A stretch of 64,000 nt of DNA from Paralichthys olivaceus (GCF_024713975.1 NC_091111.1:10226501-10290500), one strand, 5' to 3'; shown: positions 12,064 to 26,308, counted from the first letter of the stretch. Numbers and translations are program-made. The notes: generated by a model not told the origin, from the letters alone.

Positions 12064-13111
12064 CTGTTCATTATTCCCACAAGCAGCGATGGAGAAATCA
12101 CTGGAGAAATTTTATGAAAATGGTTATATGGCATCTGTGTTACCACTGAGAGCGTGAATTTGGTCACTTTAAATATTCTTTGTTTAATTTTCAGGCTCGG
12201 GTTAGAACAGTAATTCTTTTAAAACATAAATAATTCAGATGATAACGACAGCGATGAACGATGAAGGAAAAATATTCAGACATGAGATGAGTTGACAAAA
12301 TGTGATTTGTCGTATCTGCTGTGCAGTAAAAAAAATTTGATGACTGTCGGTACATGGATGGTGTGGTCAGTTATTACCATAGCGATGATGACATCATCAG
12401 GGAGTTGACACTGCAGAGCTGGATTATTATGAGATCATGTTTGGTCGCCTAGGAAACAAAAAATTGCACAGTCAAAGTATTTCACAACAGAACTAACTGT
12501 AGTATTTTTACTTCACAACACAGCTCTGTCAGCCTGAAGTTAAGTTTAACACTTTATTTCACAGGATCATTTTGATCAGTTATTTCTAAATGTGAAGCCG
12601 AGCCCAACATGCAAATGTGATCAAACCTCATCAGAAAGAATAGAAATAAATTAACTTAAATAAAACTGATGAGTTCTTGAAAAAGCTCTTGTTCTAACTG
12701 TAAAAGAATGAGTTAAAAGTACACCCTGCAGAATCAGGAATTGTGCACAGATGTCGGACATATATTTGGCCTCCCTGTGTAAATTGTGGCCCCCCGACTA
12801 AGTAAAATCCTAGATCTGCCACTGCTTTCATAGTCTTAAAAACACACTTTGTTCTCAGATATTTGAGGTAAATAAAAAAGAACCAGTGACCTGCAGCTCA
12901 GCACAGTCAGGTCTGTATAATGTGTCATTCTGAAAATAATAGATGAGGCCTAAATAATGAATTAATAAATAATTGAGGAGTTGAATATGACCTTGTTGTA
13001 TTTGACAGAGCATTTAGAGTGAGTTTATTGTGACCTGGTTGTAGGTTAAACTCGTAAATCTATTTAAACAGCCAAGGATTAGTTATTTAATCACATTGTT
13101 GGTTTCTTTAC

Positions 13112-13360
13112 CGATTTGATCCGTTGCTCCTCGGCTGGCTGCGTCCGGACAGCGCCTCCCGGTTCCTCCCAGTTCCCCCGGTTCTTCCCGGTTCCTCCCG
13201 GTTCGGTCCGGGTTCCTCCCCTGCAGATGCGGCACTGCGGCGCGCAGAGAGCCGCTTGGTGCTGGAGGCAGCGGAGCCGCAGTTTCACCTTAACGCTTCT
13301 GTCCGGAGGTTTTTTATTTTAGGGCAGGAGCGTCCTCAGGGGCGCAGGTAGAGGAGGAGG
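13112..13360 (-). promoter_or_regulatory. scml4: CpG island, probable scml4 promoter and non-coding first exon
   Basis: A GC- and CpG-rich island stands out in AT-rich flanks, with GCGGCACTGCGGCGCGC and several imperfect GGTTCCTCCC repeats (13160-13220). On the minus strand it ends at 13112 with a plausible donor (AAATCG then GTAAAG). It is the only CpG island between sec63's 3' end and the scml4 coding exons, so it is the best candidate for the scml4 transcription start. Assignment to scml4 is inference from position and strand. Confidence 0.45.
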
Positions 13361-13849
13361 AGAGGGGGAGTGTGGCTCCTGGTTTGGATTCTGTTTCTAT
13401 GTGTGTGCTGCTGGTTTATTAGAGAGAGAGAGCAGTACATGAAGCTGCAGAGGTTCAACCATCTTCCATGAAGGTGGGGTGGTTGTTTGAGCTCCAACCA
13501 GAGGAAATAATGAAATTCTGTGTAATACTTACACTTGTATTTCCTTTATAACTGTTAACCGGCTGCCTCAAGTCTAATTCTGCAAAACTCTCTCTGGCAG
13601 TGTTTCCTGGTACAGATATTATTTTAACCTACAGAAAAATATGTCCCCACGTGAAAATTTAAGAGAATAAAGCAGATTTTCTGGGGCAGACTGGATGAGA
13701 CAGGACCAATAAACAATTCAGGAAAAGGCTCATGTGTCTGATATTTGATGTGGTGGTAGTCCATGTTTTTAACCCACACACAAAAAAAGTGTGTTTAATC
13801 ACCTTCCTTCAGCATATGGAAAGTCAACAAAACCATTTCATTTAAAAGT

Positions 13850-15920
13850 TTTATTTGAAATGATTTTAAATACAAATAATATATTTTTCCATTTACAATG
13901 ACAGTTCCTTTGTAAACAAAAGTGGCAGATAGATAGTCATTGGGTCGTTTGTCCAAACTGAGTCGGCCTGCTGGCCAGTCGCCTGGACGAGGTCTGTCAT
14001 GGGGAGAGATGGTGTCGTATTTAACCTCACTGCAGTTTTTTTTCCACACAGCGTAAAATCACTGATGCTACATTCTATTGCAGAGCGATAAATACTCAGA
14101 GTACAATATAACCTGTTAGCATACACCTGCTTTAAAGATGATTACAGGAGGGTGTAGTGCGCGCAATTTCTGTTTGTTTGTGTGAGTGTGTGTGTGTTGG
14201 GAGCGCATGCCCACGGATATTCAAACCTTTATCGCTCCCACACTTGCGTGACACATGAATATGCCATATTGTTGTTGAATATTCAATCATGATGAAACAT
14301 TTTTATATATATCGTTTGAAAACTGAACTGTCAAGTTGTCAACATACAGTGAGAGCCCACAGAGCAGCATGAGGAAGCTCCGATTTTTTTTTTCTCCACT
14401 CATGAGTCAAAAAAGATGGAAAAAAACGAAATAGGTTAGAATGGCAAGAACAAGAAAAAAAGACCTATGTGTTACATTTGTTATAACTAGTTTAACGGAG
14501 ACAAAAAACAGAGACAAAAAGAAAATAAAAAATACACCAGGAGATTTGGTGGAGAGAAATTTCCACGTGAAATGGCTGTAATTACAAAACTAAGCTTGTT
14601 CTGCTTGAATGACTCAAGAGAGAAGGTGCTGCACAGAAATGTCTCATACGACAAGTTGCTTTCGACAGGTTTTTGTTCGAGACACATTTCCAATTGTGTA
14701 GTATGTGTGTCAGGGAACCTCACACTCCAGCCATGTCACTCGACTGCTAACTCTCTTTCACCAGACAAAACTGTACTCGTGGCGAGATCAGAGATATGCA
14801 TGAAGACTGCAGAGCTACAGGTTCTTATGAAGACTCATTCCAAACTGAAACAAAAAGGAAAAACTCTAGAATATTTTACAAACGCACAAACAAATATATT
14901 TTTTCTTCTCTCCCATGATTCACTGGGGCATTAGCACCCAATGACTTGTATGTCGTGGTGTTTCAGTTGTATTCATAAGGCCTTTTTGGACAATGAGCAT
15001 ACACTGGAATGTGCGGCAAAAAAGATGGAGAAAGGAAGTCACTTCTCTGAAAAGCCACGAGTATGTATCTATATATTATATATTTCAGAATCTGTCACAA
15101 CTTTTATGTAGTTTACGAAGAAGGAGGAAAAAAATCACAACACTGCAAGTTTTGTCATTTTCGCCTCATTTAACTTGAGGTTAGGATTCATTATTAGAGC
15201 AGCCTGCTATCAACCGACAGTCATCTCCAGTTTGATGTGGATCATGGACAGGACTGACAGGAAATCAGTATCTATCCCCTTCAACATACAGTAATTACAA
15301 GTACATACACATGACTGGCTGGCTAGTGTGACCGAATAAAAGGAAGAAAAAAAAGACGAGATTTAACTGTGCCCCTGCCAAAGTGTTGACTTGGACGTGA
15401 TCCCAGACGAACAGGGCTAAAGCTCACACCTCTGCAGTTTAAGTGTACAATAGAAGGTATCATTGACGTGGAGAACATCGGTGCATGAGTGATTTTTTTT
15501 TTTTAAAGTTTGGAGCGCGAGTTACGTCATGAGGTCGGGTGTTTTGTTGTTTTCTTCTCGTTTGTGTTGCAAAAAACAGAATTAGCTGTTACACATCCCC
15601 TCTCCCTCCTCGAGAAAAGAGCCCAGATAATAGGTCCTCCAGTCCACAGTGTGTCAACCGTTCATACCTGTACAAACACATACAAGGCTACAAACACGCA
15701 GCAAACACACCCGCGCACACACACACACAGCCTCACATGCACACCCACTCGCACACATGGGCCTGGTTACGTATTCACAGAATTCTATTCCGCCAGCGAC
15801 GGAAAGCGAAGGAACGAGTCTCTGTAGAAAAGAGGAAATGGTCACAGTCCATGTCATTGTAAGGGTAAAATAGACGAGGAAGAGCAGGAGGGCTCTGTGT
15901 GTATACATTGCCCTAATGAT

Positions 15921-15951
<31 letters not shown>

Positions 15952-16088
15952 GTCAGGCAGGGCATCGCTGCTCCTCGCTCGCTGCTCTCTCTCGAGTGCC
16001 GTTCGTGGGGTCAGGGGTGGGTGTGTGGCCAGTCCATGGGAGAAGGCTGAGCGTGTGTGTGTGTGTGCGCGAATGTGTGTGTCCCCGT
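13850..16088 (-). other. sec63: Inferred sec63 3' UTR with polyadenylation signal
   Basis: The span is non-coding and largely unique between the sec63 stop codon and an AATAAA signal on the minus strand at 13850-13855. A long 3' UTR is usual for vertebrate SEC63. It includes a (GT)n array at 15925-15953 and CA-rich text at 15700-15760. The open frames on either strand here overlap microsatellites or run antisense to the last sec63 exon and are not supported as genes. Confidence 0.5.
15925..15953. repeat. (GT)n microsatellite in the sec63 3' UTR region
   Basis: About 14 GT units, 136 bp past the sec63 stop in transcript direction. The Cys/Val-repeat reading frame here is not a gene. Confidence 0.95.
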
Positions 16089-19000
16089 TCAGTCGTTGTC
16101 CTCGTCGTCGTCTTCACTCTCCTCGATGCCGTCGCTGTCCTCTTGCTCCTCGTCCTCCTCCTCCGTGTCGGGGATGTCCCACTGTGGGTGGTTGTCCAAC
16201 ATGGCCTTGGCCTCGTGGACCTCCAGCTGAGAAAACACAAGGAACACGGAAAGTTTAAGACACAGCACTTGTGCTCTAAACATATTTATACATTTAGAAA
16301 ACTGTGCACCCTAAGTTTAAGTAATTTATTTTTTACTTTCATTAACATTGCGAGTTGACACAAATCCAAATAAAAATCTGGAACTAGCAGATTTAAATGT
16401 GGTTTCATAGAGGAGCCAGATTTTTTCAGCCACTGTACAGTAACAAAATTTGGTGCAAATCCAGACAAAAGTGCAGATCCAGACTTTTCTAGTTAAAACA
16501 TTTTTACAAAAGAAATGTGGCATGTTTTTAAATTTTACATTTAACACTGAAAAAAAAAGTTTAATTCTCATCCACAATGAGCACAAGAGAGACCATGTGC
16601 CAGCCAGCCTGTCCAAGAAAAATGACTTATTTCCTTCCTCGTTAAAAATTTTAATCTAATACTGTTGCAAAAAAGTCTTATGAATCTCCAGTTCAACAGT
16701 TCTTAACATTTAAGATACAGCACAGCATAAGAATTCAGATCAGAATTGATTGATTCACACTCGCACTGCAATAAATGTCAAACATTTTCACACATACTGC
16801 AAGAATACATTTCATTTATTCTCTGGTTTGGCTTGGAACAGTTTCTTTTATTCCTAACACCTCGGCAGGAATTAACACCATTGTTGTTCAGCTATTGTCT
16901 CGGCTGTTTGGCAGAAAAACAACCATCGTATCCAGGACAATTTACACTGATTTGGCTGATGGACCAGCAAATTACTGTAGCCACCAGTGAACATCCCCCA
17001 TGAAACCACACAGACACACACACACACAGCTCTATTGTTACCTTAAGTGGTTTGATCTGGTCCAGTCCCAGGTAGGAATCAGAGCGGAGGATGACTGAAT
17101 ACTGGTAGTTCCCTGTTTTGGACGGAGCTGGGAACTTCAGCTCCACCTGGAAAACAACACACACACAGCCTTGGTTCATTCTAATCACAGAAGCATTAGC
17201 AGTGAACATGACAACTTGACATATTAAGTACTTCATGACATTAAAGCAGAGGATTTTAGGACTTGTCAAAATCATGTAGAAAACAAAGTGTGTGTCATCA
17301 GCATTTAACAAGGTTCGACTTCTTTTATTCATCAAAACCAGAAACACTTACAGGAGCAGCACACACACTAACACGGCCAAACAACCTTAAAACACATCCG
17401 CTGTTACTGGTCTATCTAATCATCTGGCTGCACCGGGATGCAGTGCGGGAGGTAATCACACACCATCAATCACCCGATGATGGGGTCCAACTGTAAATAT
17501 TAGACCAGCATTACCTCAAGCTGTGATTAGCATGTCGTACAATTACATATGGCAAACATCTCATTATCAGCACAATGAGGCTAATCATTATTCAGTGCGT
17601 GGGAATGAGCCGCGAACACGGCGGCAAATTCACTGATGTGCCTTGTTGATGAACGCGGCCCTTCTGCCCTCGCTATCCAAAGAAAGAGAACACGTCTGTC
17701 AAACACGCACACGGCAAATCAGCGTTCCCACTGCTCTAACAACAGGAGGTTGTTGAAGTGACAATAATTGATTGCTAAACAGTGAACTGTTCTGCACGTG
17801 CAGGGTCACCTCTGGCTCTTACATTCCTTCAGAGCGGTGACAGCTGGTCGTGCAGAACGGACCTCATTAAGCTTTTACCTCACCGTCGATCCTTGTAGCT
17901 GCTTGAGAGCAGCAGGATCAGAGGTGCAAATTGTGCATAATAAACACACACGCACACATACACACACTACTTTGAGGAAATAGTGACAGAAGTGCAAATG
18001 GTTGCCTAGCAACATGGTGTGTAAGGGGGTACGGTGCACAAGAAATACACACCTTAAATTAATAAGGTGTGAACACTCACACACACACACACACACCTTA
18101 ACTTTCTGCTCCTCAAGGGTTTTGGCGAACTCAAGTAATTAGAAGATTTCACCTTGGGCTCTCCAAAAATATAATGCACATTTTATGAACTGAAAGATTC
18201 ATTAAAAAATGACAGTCACACACTTAACTCATGTGGGCTGCTAATTGTAATCTGCACTTCAATTTTGTCCGTGCAAGTGACACAAGTTTCCATGAATAAC
18301 ACACACCCACACGCTTACCTCTTCTGTGTCTTGTAGCGTGCACACATGGTATGGCACGGAGACGAGGGTCTGATCTCGCCTGTCGGCGATGTAGAGCCAC
18401 CACCACTCCTGCTTTTCCTCTGGGAAGTAGAGGCTGTAGACGGGGTGCGTCACCTTCGACTTGGTCTCGAGCAGGGCCCGCTCTCGCCGCTGGATGCTTT
18501 GCTGCAACGCCTCCCACTCCTGAGGGGGAGATGTGGACAGTGGAGGATGCAGGCGGTGTTTCCTTTAAACTCATTAAACGTATAATATGTAAATTGGATC
18601 ATTAGCCTATGAACCCATGTAAAGTTCTCTGACCTCTTCGTCGTCTCCAGCCATCTCATCCACTTCTGTGTCGCTTTGCTTGTCGCTGTCTTCGTCTCTC
18701 TCGCTGGGAGAGTCCTTGTTGGCTTCACCCTCGTCTGATTCGCTGCCCTTGTCTGATGCCTCATCCTCTTCCTCCTTTACTGCTGCTGATGTTGCTGCTA
18801 CGACTTCCTGCAACATCAATATGTGCAACAGGAATGTATCAAATAGGCAACATGTTTATATGATATATAAATGACATTCCAAGTCAGTTGTCGCTACACA
18901 CATACATTTCCTGCCACGTTGCCGTTGGCCTGTTTGGTTTTGGCAGGCGCAGGAGTGGGCTTCTTCTTCATTAATTTTTTCTTCTTGGACTTGGCTGTTT

Positions 19001-22000
19001 TCTTGGCTCCTTTACTCTTGTTCTGCCACACTTTGGTTTTGGCTTTACTGGAGTCTCCTTGCTTTAAACACACAGGAAGGTAAGGTGAACACAAAATGTC
19101 TAAGTTATAGATCAGTATGAGTTGGTGTTTATGTGTTTGTGTGCGCGATCCTTACTGCTTCCTCTGTAGTGGCAACCTCCTCTCCTGTACATGGTGTTGA
19201 CTCCTGCTCTTTTTCAAACATGTCCTACACACATACAGCACAAGTTCAAATTGTTTTTCAACCATGGATACAGTGAACAGCACTCTCTAGTGGTCCTCTA
19301 TGGAACTGCATGCAGAGGCAGCAACTTACTAAGTACATTTTATTCACACAAAATTGTTTTCTGTTAACACACAATTATGTCAGTGTTTAACCTAATGCCA
19401 TCATTCCTTACCACCATCCGTTTTCTGGTTAAGGTGACAGTTACTGTGACGATAGAGCCTGCGGTGATGTTATTGCTGTCTTCATCATCCAGGACTAGGG
19501 AGAGAATAAAAGGAAATGTCTTAAAATAGACACAGAAAACTTCTAACATCTGGTTTGTCTGACACTATGCAGGGAGTTAATTCAATTCAAGCTTTCACTC
19601 AAACCTTATCACAAGTTTACACGATTTTTTTTATCACTTATTGCCCAAGCATTGCTTGAAAGAATTAATTTTCCAGGTCAAAGACTGTAAGACTGACCCT
19701 GAAGTTTGGTATCCATATTGATGTGAGGGAAGCTGCCCAACACAGACATGACCTCATCGTACTTCTCCTCCCCCAGGAAACGCAACATGCTGCGTCTGTC
19801 CGAGTCCTTGAGACTCACCAGGTCCTGAAGGCTCCGAACTTTGTACTGAAGAGTCAAGGACACATAATGTAGTTACTTTAAAAATCTCAATCACAGTGCA
19901 TGTGTGCACATACAGACAGGTGGCAGGTACCTTCTTGGAGATGCAGTAGCGGAGGTGCTCCTCCTCAAAGTGGGGGAGCTGCAGAAGTGGTGACTTTGAC
20001 TCCTGCAAGCCCTGCACGCACATCTGGGTCAGTTTCATGCAGTTCTCTATGGTAACCAGCCGAGGAGCGTGGAAACCTGCACAGAGACGTGACCGTGTGC
20101 ACATGTCAGCATTCATGAAAAACATATCAATGCATCACAATATATCAATTTGTCCATCCAAGAGAAGCATTTGCATACAAGACATAAATTACTAATAATA
20201 ATTTTATTGCTTTTGATTATTTATTTTTCCCAAGTTCTGAATATGTACAGTAATCCCAGAAGAAGATGTACGTGTTTGTAAATCAGGGTCGTCTTCTAAC
20301 CTCAAAAAAGGGATGTGCCAAAAGGCATTGGCCTGACACATAAATACAAATATATGTATGTATACAACAAACTGTTTACTTTACAGTGTTTAGTTTTATA
20401 GATACACAGCTTCCCTGCTTTTAAAGATTCACAGACTATGATTATTTAACACTTGAAAATGCAGATCAAGCTTGTAATTACTCCCACACAACACAAGATA
20501 AAAAGCAATGACTGACCAAAGCATTTCTTAAATCAGTCAGTGTGCGACTTTTGACTATATTAATATATATATTATATAATTTACCTCCTCTGCTGTTGGC
20601 CATCATAGTGAGCTGACAGCCGACGTTGATCATCTCCTGCAAGAGAGCCGGACTCTTCCTCACCACAAACCTCTGATCTGAAAACAGAAACATACGTTCT
20701 GAATAACATGTTCCTGTGTCATGTTTCTTACGATAATAGAGAAAAGCACTACGATGCAGATCATTCCTGAAAGCTGTCCAAACACCCCAATTTTGGAAAT
20801 CTTAAGAACCAGTTACTTCTGTTGCTTTGTAGAAGTTTGAAAAGAGCCGCAAAAACAAACTCACTGAGATCATGCAAACGAGCAGGTAATGACTTGAACT
20901 GAATTGTTTTGTTAAGCATCTCTCTCTTAAAACATGTAAACAATGTAATCAATCAATCAAAGTATTTAAATGTTCAGTGTCCTACCTTCCTCCAACTCTT
21001 CTGATACATCCATTCGGGCCAGGTGAGCGAGCACCAGGACCCTGGCCTTTAAACTGTAAGGATAACAGAACGGAGGCTCCTTCTTCTTCACGTTGATATT
21101 TCCTAATTCACGAATCAACTGGAAGACAAGGGACAGGTTGTTTATTCCACACACTCAAAGAATTTCCCTTTGAATTCTACACAATCCATCTCTTCCTGTA
21201 AATACCTGTGGCACTTCGATGTTGTCTGTTGGTCGTATTGTAGCTTCTTTATTGCTGCGAGGGTCAAACTCGAACGCCGCCGTCAAAACCATGGCCAACC
21301 CTGGAGGACATTAAACAAGAAATTACGGACCCCATTGGAAATGACCACAGTGGCGATAGTAGCAGTCTATCAAGCAAAAACTATGTTCACTACAGGGACG
21401 CACTCTATTTCAAAATTGTTTGGTGCAGCTGATTTATGGGCATAAAAGTGAGAAAGATAAACTCACGCTTCATGTTCATGTTTGGCGTCTTGTACATAAA
21501 ATGCATGAAGAGTTGGGTAGTGTTGATGAGGATCTGGTCTCCACTGTAGCGGATGGAGCGGTACCACCATGTACCCTGATATATAGAGAGACACAAAGCA
21601 GGACACAGGAGAAGTTAAAGTGAAACATCCAGGGTATAAGAAGAAATAAGACACACTCCAATCTACAGACGCTGGCATTAGATCATGATGACTTACCACA
21701 ACGACAGGAAGGATGACCATAAAGGCGAGTCCATACACCAATAAGACCTGCAAATGAAAACAAAAACCATGAGACCAAAGTTTGTTTTAAATAAGACCTG
21801 CATAGAATAAATAACGATCCTGGAAAACATTAAGATCTTTGAGTTATTGATTGCATTGGTTCCCTGCTCATCAAATATAAATAAATCACAAGCAAATTAA
21901 GGAAAGTAAAAATAAAATAAAAACTAGATTGACATAATCAATGAATATCTACCAGCATTGAGTTCTTCTGGTCAACAATCCAGGCAGGCAGGGCAATACC

Positions 22001-25000
22001 AAAGCTCGTAGCTAGAAAGAGACACATAAGAGACGATGGACCAAAATGGCAAAAACCGCAGTTTACATACTGCTGTTCATGAACCTATGAAAATGTCTCT
22101 GTACCGTTCAACTGTTACTGTTCTCAACTATAGAATTTAAAACCAGTTACTCCATTCTAAGAAGCCCACAAACACTGTGTTAAAATATGTTTTGGGGGTT
22201 TGGTGAAAGTGTGAGAAAAAAATATATCATCCATTTTTAACACAATCATGACGACAAGAGGTCAACTCAATAGTATCAAATCGAAAAACTGAGTGCGGGG
22301 TGTTTTTTTTTAAACTTACCTCCTGGTCCATCTGGGTTACCGTACATTTCCCAGTTCTGTCGCGACTGTTCATTGGTCAGACTGTGAGGTGAAAAACAAG
22401 TGGACACAAGTAATCAATAGAAATTGAAAGCCGGGCAGAAGAGGGTGATTACTTTCATTAGTGATCACAGATGCAGTTTGGCTGTCTGGGTTATGAGTGA
22501 CACTCACGCAGCGTAGGCTTTGGCTATTCTCATGAATGTGGCCTCATCACCACCTTTGTCAGGGTGGAACTTGAGTGACAGTACACGGTACTGCTTCTTG
22601 ATTTCTGACAGAGAAGCACCCTGGAGACAGAAATATAATTATTATTCACACAATACAGATTCAGTCAAATGCGAGGGATACTTTTTTTTTAATATCTTTC
22701 CAAATATGGATCTAATATCTTGAGGGGAGATAAAAATACATTAACTTTAAAAACTTCAGTGGTTCTGTGGATTAAAGCATAGAGTAGGTTTTGTGCGTCT
22801 TTACCGGGTCCAAGTTGAGGACTTCATAAGGATTGTACTCCTGGTACTCTCTGTCCAGCTTGGACACTTTGTAGGCTAGCAGCAGAAACACAGCCCACCC
22901 AAATAACAAGGCTGCTTTCCTGAAAATGGCAACACACACATATACAGGGAAAATGTTAAACACGAACATCTGTGTTCTCAGTCCCTGCCTAATTTTTACA
23001 AAACACATTCTCACTGCAGACCAGATTATTATGACTTTATATTATAATTCTGCAGAATCCCTCCTACAATGTAAACAAGCTCTCAGCATAATAGAGCTAC
23101 AAACACGATTGTTTTTCAAACTCTAAACACATCTCATCTTTACATATTGAATACAAGCAGAAGAAACAGGACCAGGACTGACATTATTGTTGTTTAGTAC
23201 TTATGCATGGAGTCGAACTTGTTTCCATGACAATGGCAAAACCCTATGGCCTGCGCTGCACCATCTGTTGCCATGACAACTACTCACAAGCCTCAGAGTT
23301 GTCTGAGCAACTCAACCAGAAAAATACAAGATAGATTTCCATCATCATCATGATACAGTTGTGAAGAGGAAACGTAAACGATTTTGAGATTAGAAAAAAT
23401 TGTTTTGATTCATGCCACTGAAAAAACATGTTCCACCAGTTTCAGTCAAAAACGCAACGATGCAAATTAAGAATATAGATTTTAGTCTAGTCAACTGAAA
23501 GAGCAGGAGTGGCGAGTGGAAAGTATGAAGCTGAACAGATGAGAAGGCAGAGACAGAACAAAGAGGAGATGCTCAGACAGACGCTCTGTGAGAAAGAATC
23601 TAATGAGCAGAAGAAAAAAGCAGAGCGAGCAGCACTCGAACACACGTCTTCCCATTAACCCACACACACAGCACAAATAAACAACGCTAAGAAAAAACAG
23701 GGACTTGTTAAGAAAAACGTTAAACATTGCAACACAGCGTTTACACCAGCTGCACCCATCACTGAGAGGTTTACGCAGGAAAACAACATAAACCAAACTT
23801 GGGCCAAAGAAGACCCGAAACAAAACTTCCATATATGCATATACTGCAAACCTGAGTCTGTCTGCACCATGGAGAGAAGCCTGTGTCTTATCTTTGCACT
23901 ACAGTTACAACGTCTCTGTCCAGCTACACTGAAGTGAAACAGTGAGTTATGAGTAACAGATTTCAGGTCATGCAAGTCACATCTTAATCAACAGGGGTGA
24001 CGTGACTTTGGCAAAAAGGAGATGGAACGAAACCTGTTCTTTAAATGCAGAACAAGTTTAGGCCAAACATGAAAGTGCCTTGTAATCAACCTGAAGCTGC
24101 AATTTAGATACAACAGGTTGACATAGTTTCACAATAAAATAGTTCAAGCGTCAACTTCAACCAAGAAGAGTGATCAGCTTTAGGATGATAACAAATTCTG
24201 TAGACGAAATCCTGGGAAGTTGTTTCATCACCCACAAACTGTGTGGACACTCTCCCTGAATTTGTCCACATCATGTTGATCTCTACAACAACATAAATCC
24301 AATTTGATTGGACTCACTTTAAAGTTGGGACGATGCTCTGCTGCGACTTCATCAGCCGGAGCCGGTACCACAGACACCTGCCGTGGACCCTCCTCAGGCT
24401 CTTCAGACGCAGTTGTTCTGTGAGGAGGACAAACACATTAGTATGGTTTGAATCATAATCACTGCTGGTGATTGCATAGTTACTTTGAAATGGTTAAAAT
24501 GAACAGTTGAAACTCTCAATCCATTTTTGCACTACTGTTTGCACTACTCTGATCCTATCCACCCTGCACCTTATGACTGCATACTATGTTGTACTGTGTT
24601 ATGAGTACAAATTGTTTTGTGTACTTATATGTTCTGTTTTTGAGTACTATTCTGTCTACTTATATTTTCATACCGGTGATCAGAGAGGAATGTCCTGTTC
24701 AAATGGAAGAATTGACAATAAAGAGTTTGAAATCAAGGGAGAGTGAGAAAATCTTGTGTTAGCCAGGGAGGGAGTGGCGTATGCTTGATTCAGTCAGTGA
24801 CACAAGTACAGAAATCAGGCTTAATACACTGTAATGCAACATGGAGGAAAGATGATTGTGTTAATGCCATGGTTTAATCTTGGATAACCTAATGTCAATG
24901 TTGTGTGTAGTCTTATATCATGGGTTGCTATCAGACGTAGCCACACTCTCAGTGGTGATGCAGCCATTCCCAGTGGAGCAGCTGAGCAGAGTTTGTTAGC

Positions 25001-25583
25001 ATATGTTACACAACCTGTGTGTGATAAGCTGGGTTGTTGACAAACAGTTAGCTGTGCTGAGATAAGGTTACATCAGAGGAAGGGCGACAAAGACACAGGA
25101 CGCTGATGTAGCTTTAACAGCACGTCAGCATCATTGTTCACCCACAGCAGCAGCAGCAGCTAATTCTGGCTGAGTGAAGGCAGGGGGACAGCTAATAGGC
25201 TGGTAATTGGTAAAGTCGGACGGGTACAAACCGTGTCAACACTGGTTGACTTGCACCAGACTCTGAACACTGGCTCACATGAAGTCCCTGCATCGTTTGG
25301 TTGTGGCTGTTTGTGCATGTAGCAGCTAGCAAGCTAAGCCTGGATAACAGACTGCCAGGCGGGGGGTTAGTTGGAGTCAAGCCGCTGCCTACACACGCTG
25401 CGAGGTTAGTTAGATAGTTAGTTAGCTAAGTTAGCACAGAGCCAGACATCGGGCCTTACCAGCATTCTGATCCCGGGGCCAGATGTAATATGTGGCCGGG
25501 ATCACAATGAGTCCCACGAAGGACGTCAAGAAATAGAAAAAGGTGTTGCCGCTGTCATCGTACTGGAACTGTTGCCCGGCCAT
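16089..25583 (-). CDS. sec63: sec63, ER translocon J-domain protein SEC63
   Basis: Twenty coding exons, transcript order: 25460-25583, 24318-24417, 22805-22919, 22508-22620, 22320-22381, 21953-22011, 21697-21747, 21467-21575, 21206-21300, 20986-21118, 20585-20677, 19931-20076, 19698-19845, 19412-19494, 19156-19224, 18906-19061, 18634-18807, 18319-18519, 17042-17146, 16089-16226. Total 2274 nt, 757 residues (human about 760), all junctions GT-AG and in frame. It begins MAGQQFQYDDSGNTFFYF. Membrane segments lie at about 14-35, 78-94 and 190-208. The lumenal J domain is about 104-165 with HPD at 132-134. The Brl/Sec63 domain follows (about 220-540, resuming at about 640-715), split by a Lys-rich stretch (501-552) and an acidic Ser/Glu stretch (553-610). 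The tail is acidic. Family role: joins SEC61/SEC62 in the ER membrane and recruits the lumenal Hsp70 BiP during protein import. The chosen ATG is the first ATG after an in-frame stop upstream. Confidence 0.97.
24486..24725 (+). repeat. Possible retroelement tail in sec63 intron 1
   Basis: The segment has low-complexity TGCACTACTGTTTGCACTAC text and ends in GAATTGACAATAAAGAGTTT, a layout seen at the 3' ends of teleost non-LTR elements. No reverse transcriptase coding sequence is present. Class is uncertain; a unique AT-rich intron sequence is the alternative. Confidence 0.35.
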
Positions 25584-25800
25584 TTCGTCGCGGCGCTGGG
25601 GTCGCCCTTCTTCTTCTTCTTCTCCGCCGCCGCGCTTCCCCTCCTGGGTCAATGTGTGCGACTTGACAGACCGTTAGCTAGCCTGCTAGCCAGCTAGCAT
25701 CCAGCAGAGACTGTCTGATCATCGGTGTACGTGGTTTACGCATGCGCACTAAGGCCTCCCGTCTTCTTCTACGGCAAATGACCTGACGACGCCCGGGGGC
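25584..25800 (-). promoter_or_regulatory. sec63: sec63 promoter and 5' UTR with NRF1-like site
   Basis: CpG-rich sequence upstream of the sec63 ATG. At 25737-25749, TACGCATGCGCAC contains a near-palindromic GCATGC core flanked by CGC, which resembles the NRF1 motif found at many housekeeping promoters. There is no clear TATA box. An in-frame stop lies upstream of the start codon and no earlier in-frame ATG exists, which supports the MAGQQ start. Confidence 0.55.
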
Positions 25801-25857
25801 GTTAGTGACACTTAGTGGCGGTGAGGGAGACAGACGGAGCCGCTGAGTGTGGGTGCA

Positions 25858-26130
<273 letters not shown>

Positions 26131-26302
26131 GATTGCAATTGTCTCCTTGTAACATTTGAGGGTTTAATTAATTTAAATTTTATTGAATAGGAGTTTGTCA
26201 TGTGTGTTGACAAGTTGCACATGCACACACGATCGTTCCTTATGTGAGGGCGGACTGTTTTGGAGCACCGCCCTGGTAGGTGGGATTAGAGAGCTCCCCA
26301 CC

Positions 26303-26308
26303 TTTATT
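26303..26308 (-). terminator. iyd: Candidate iyd polyadenylation signal
   Basis: AATAAA on the minus strand (CAATAAAG), about 500 bp past the iyd stop. Alternatives lie at about 26376 and 26783. The 26309-26808 interval is therefore the likely iyd 3' UTR; no other feature was seen in it. Confidence 0.4.

Larger units (their letters stand above)
5896..13111 (-). other. scml4: Inferred scml4 5' intron, with microsatellites
   Basis: This is the span between the scml4 start exon and the CpG island at 13.1-13.36 kb. It holds (AC)n at 6201-6247, (GT)n at 7092-7143, a run of 20 G at 8107-8126, (AAT)n at 9424-9461, (CT)n-(CA)n at 11992-12061, and the exon-like island described separately at 9542-9746. 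Complex, non-repetitive stretches at about 7680-7880 and 8340-8610 could be regulatory, but nothing in the sequence proves this. That it is one intron is an inference from the CpG island position. Confidence 0.4.

Noticed and set aside
15897-16358. 153-codon plus-strand frame
   Set aside because: Runs through a GT array and is antisense to the last sec63 exon, whose minus-strand frame is clearly homologous.
25584-25652. N-terminal extension of sec63 (Glu/Gly/Arg-rich, 23 residues)
   Set aside because: It would start at TTG, not ATG, and an in-frame TAA lies upstream; the family start MAGQQ is used.
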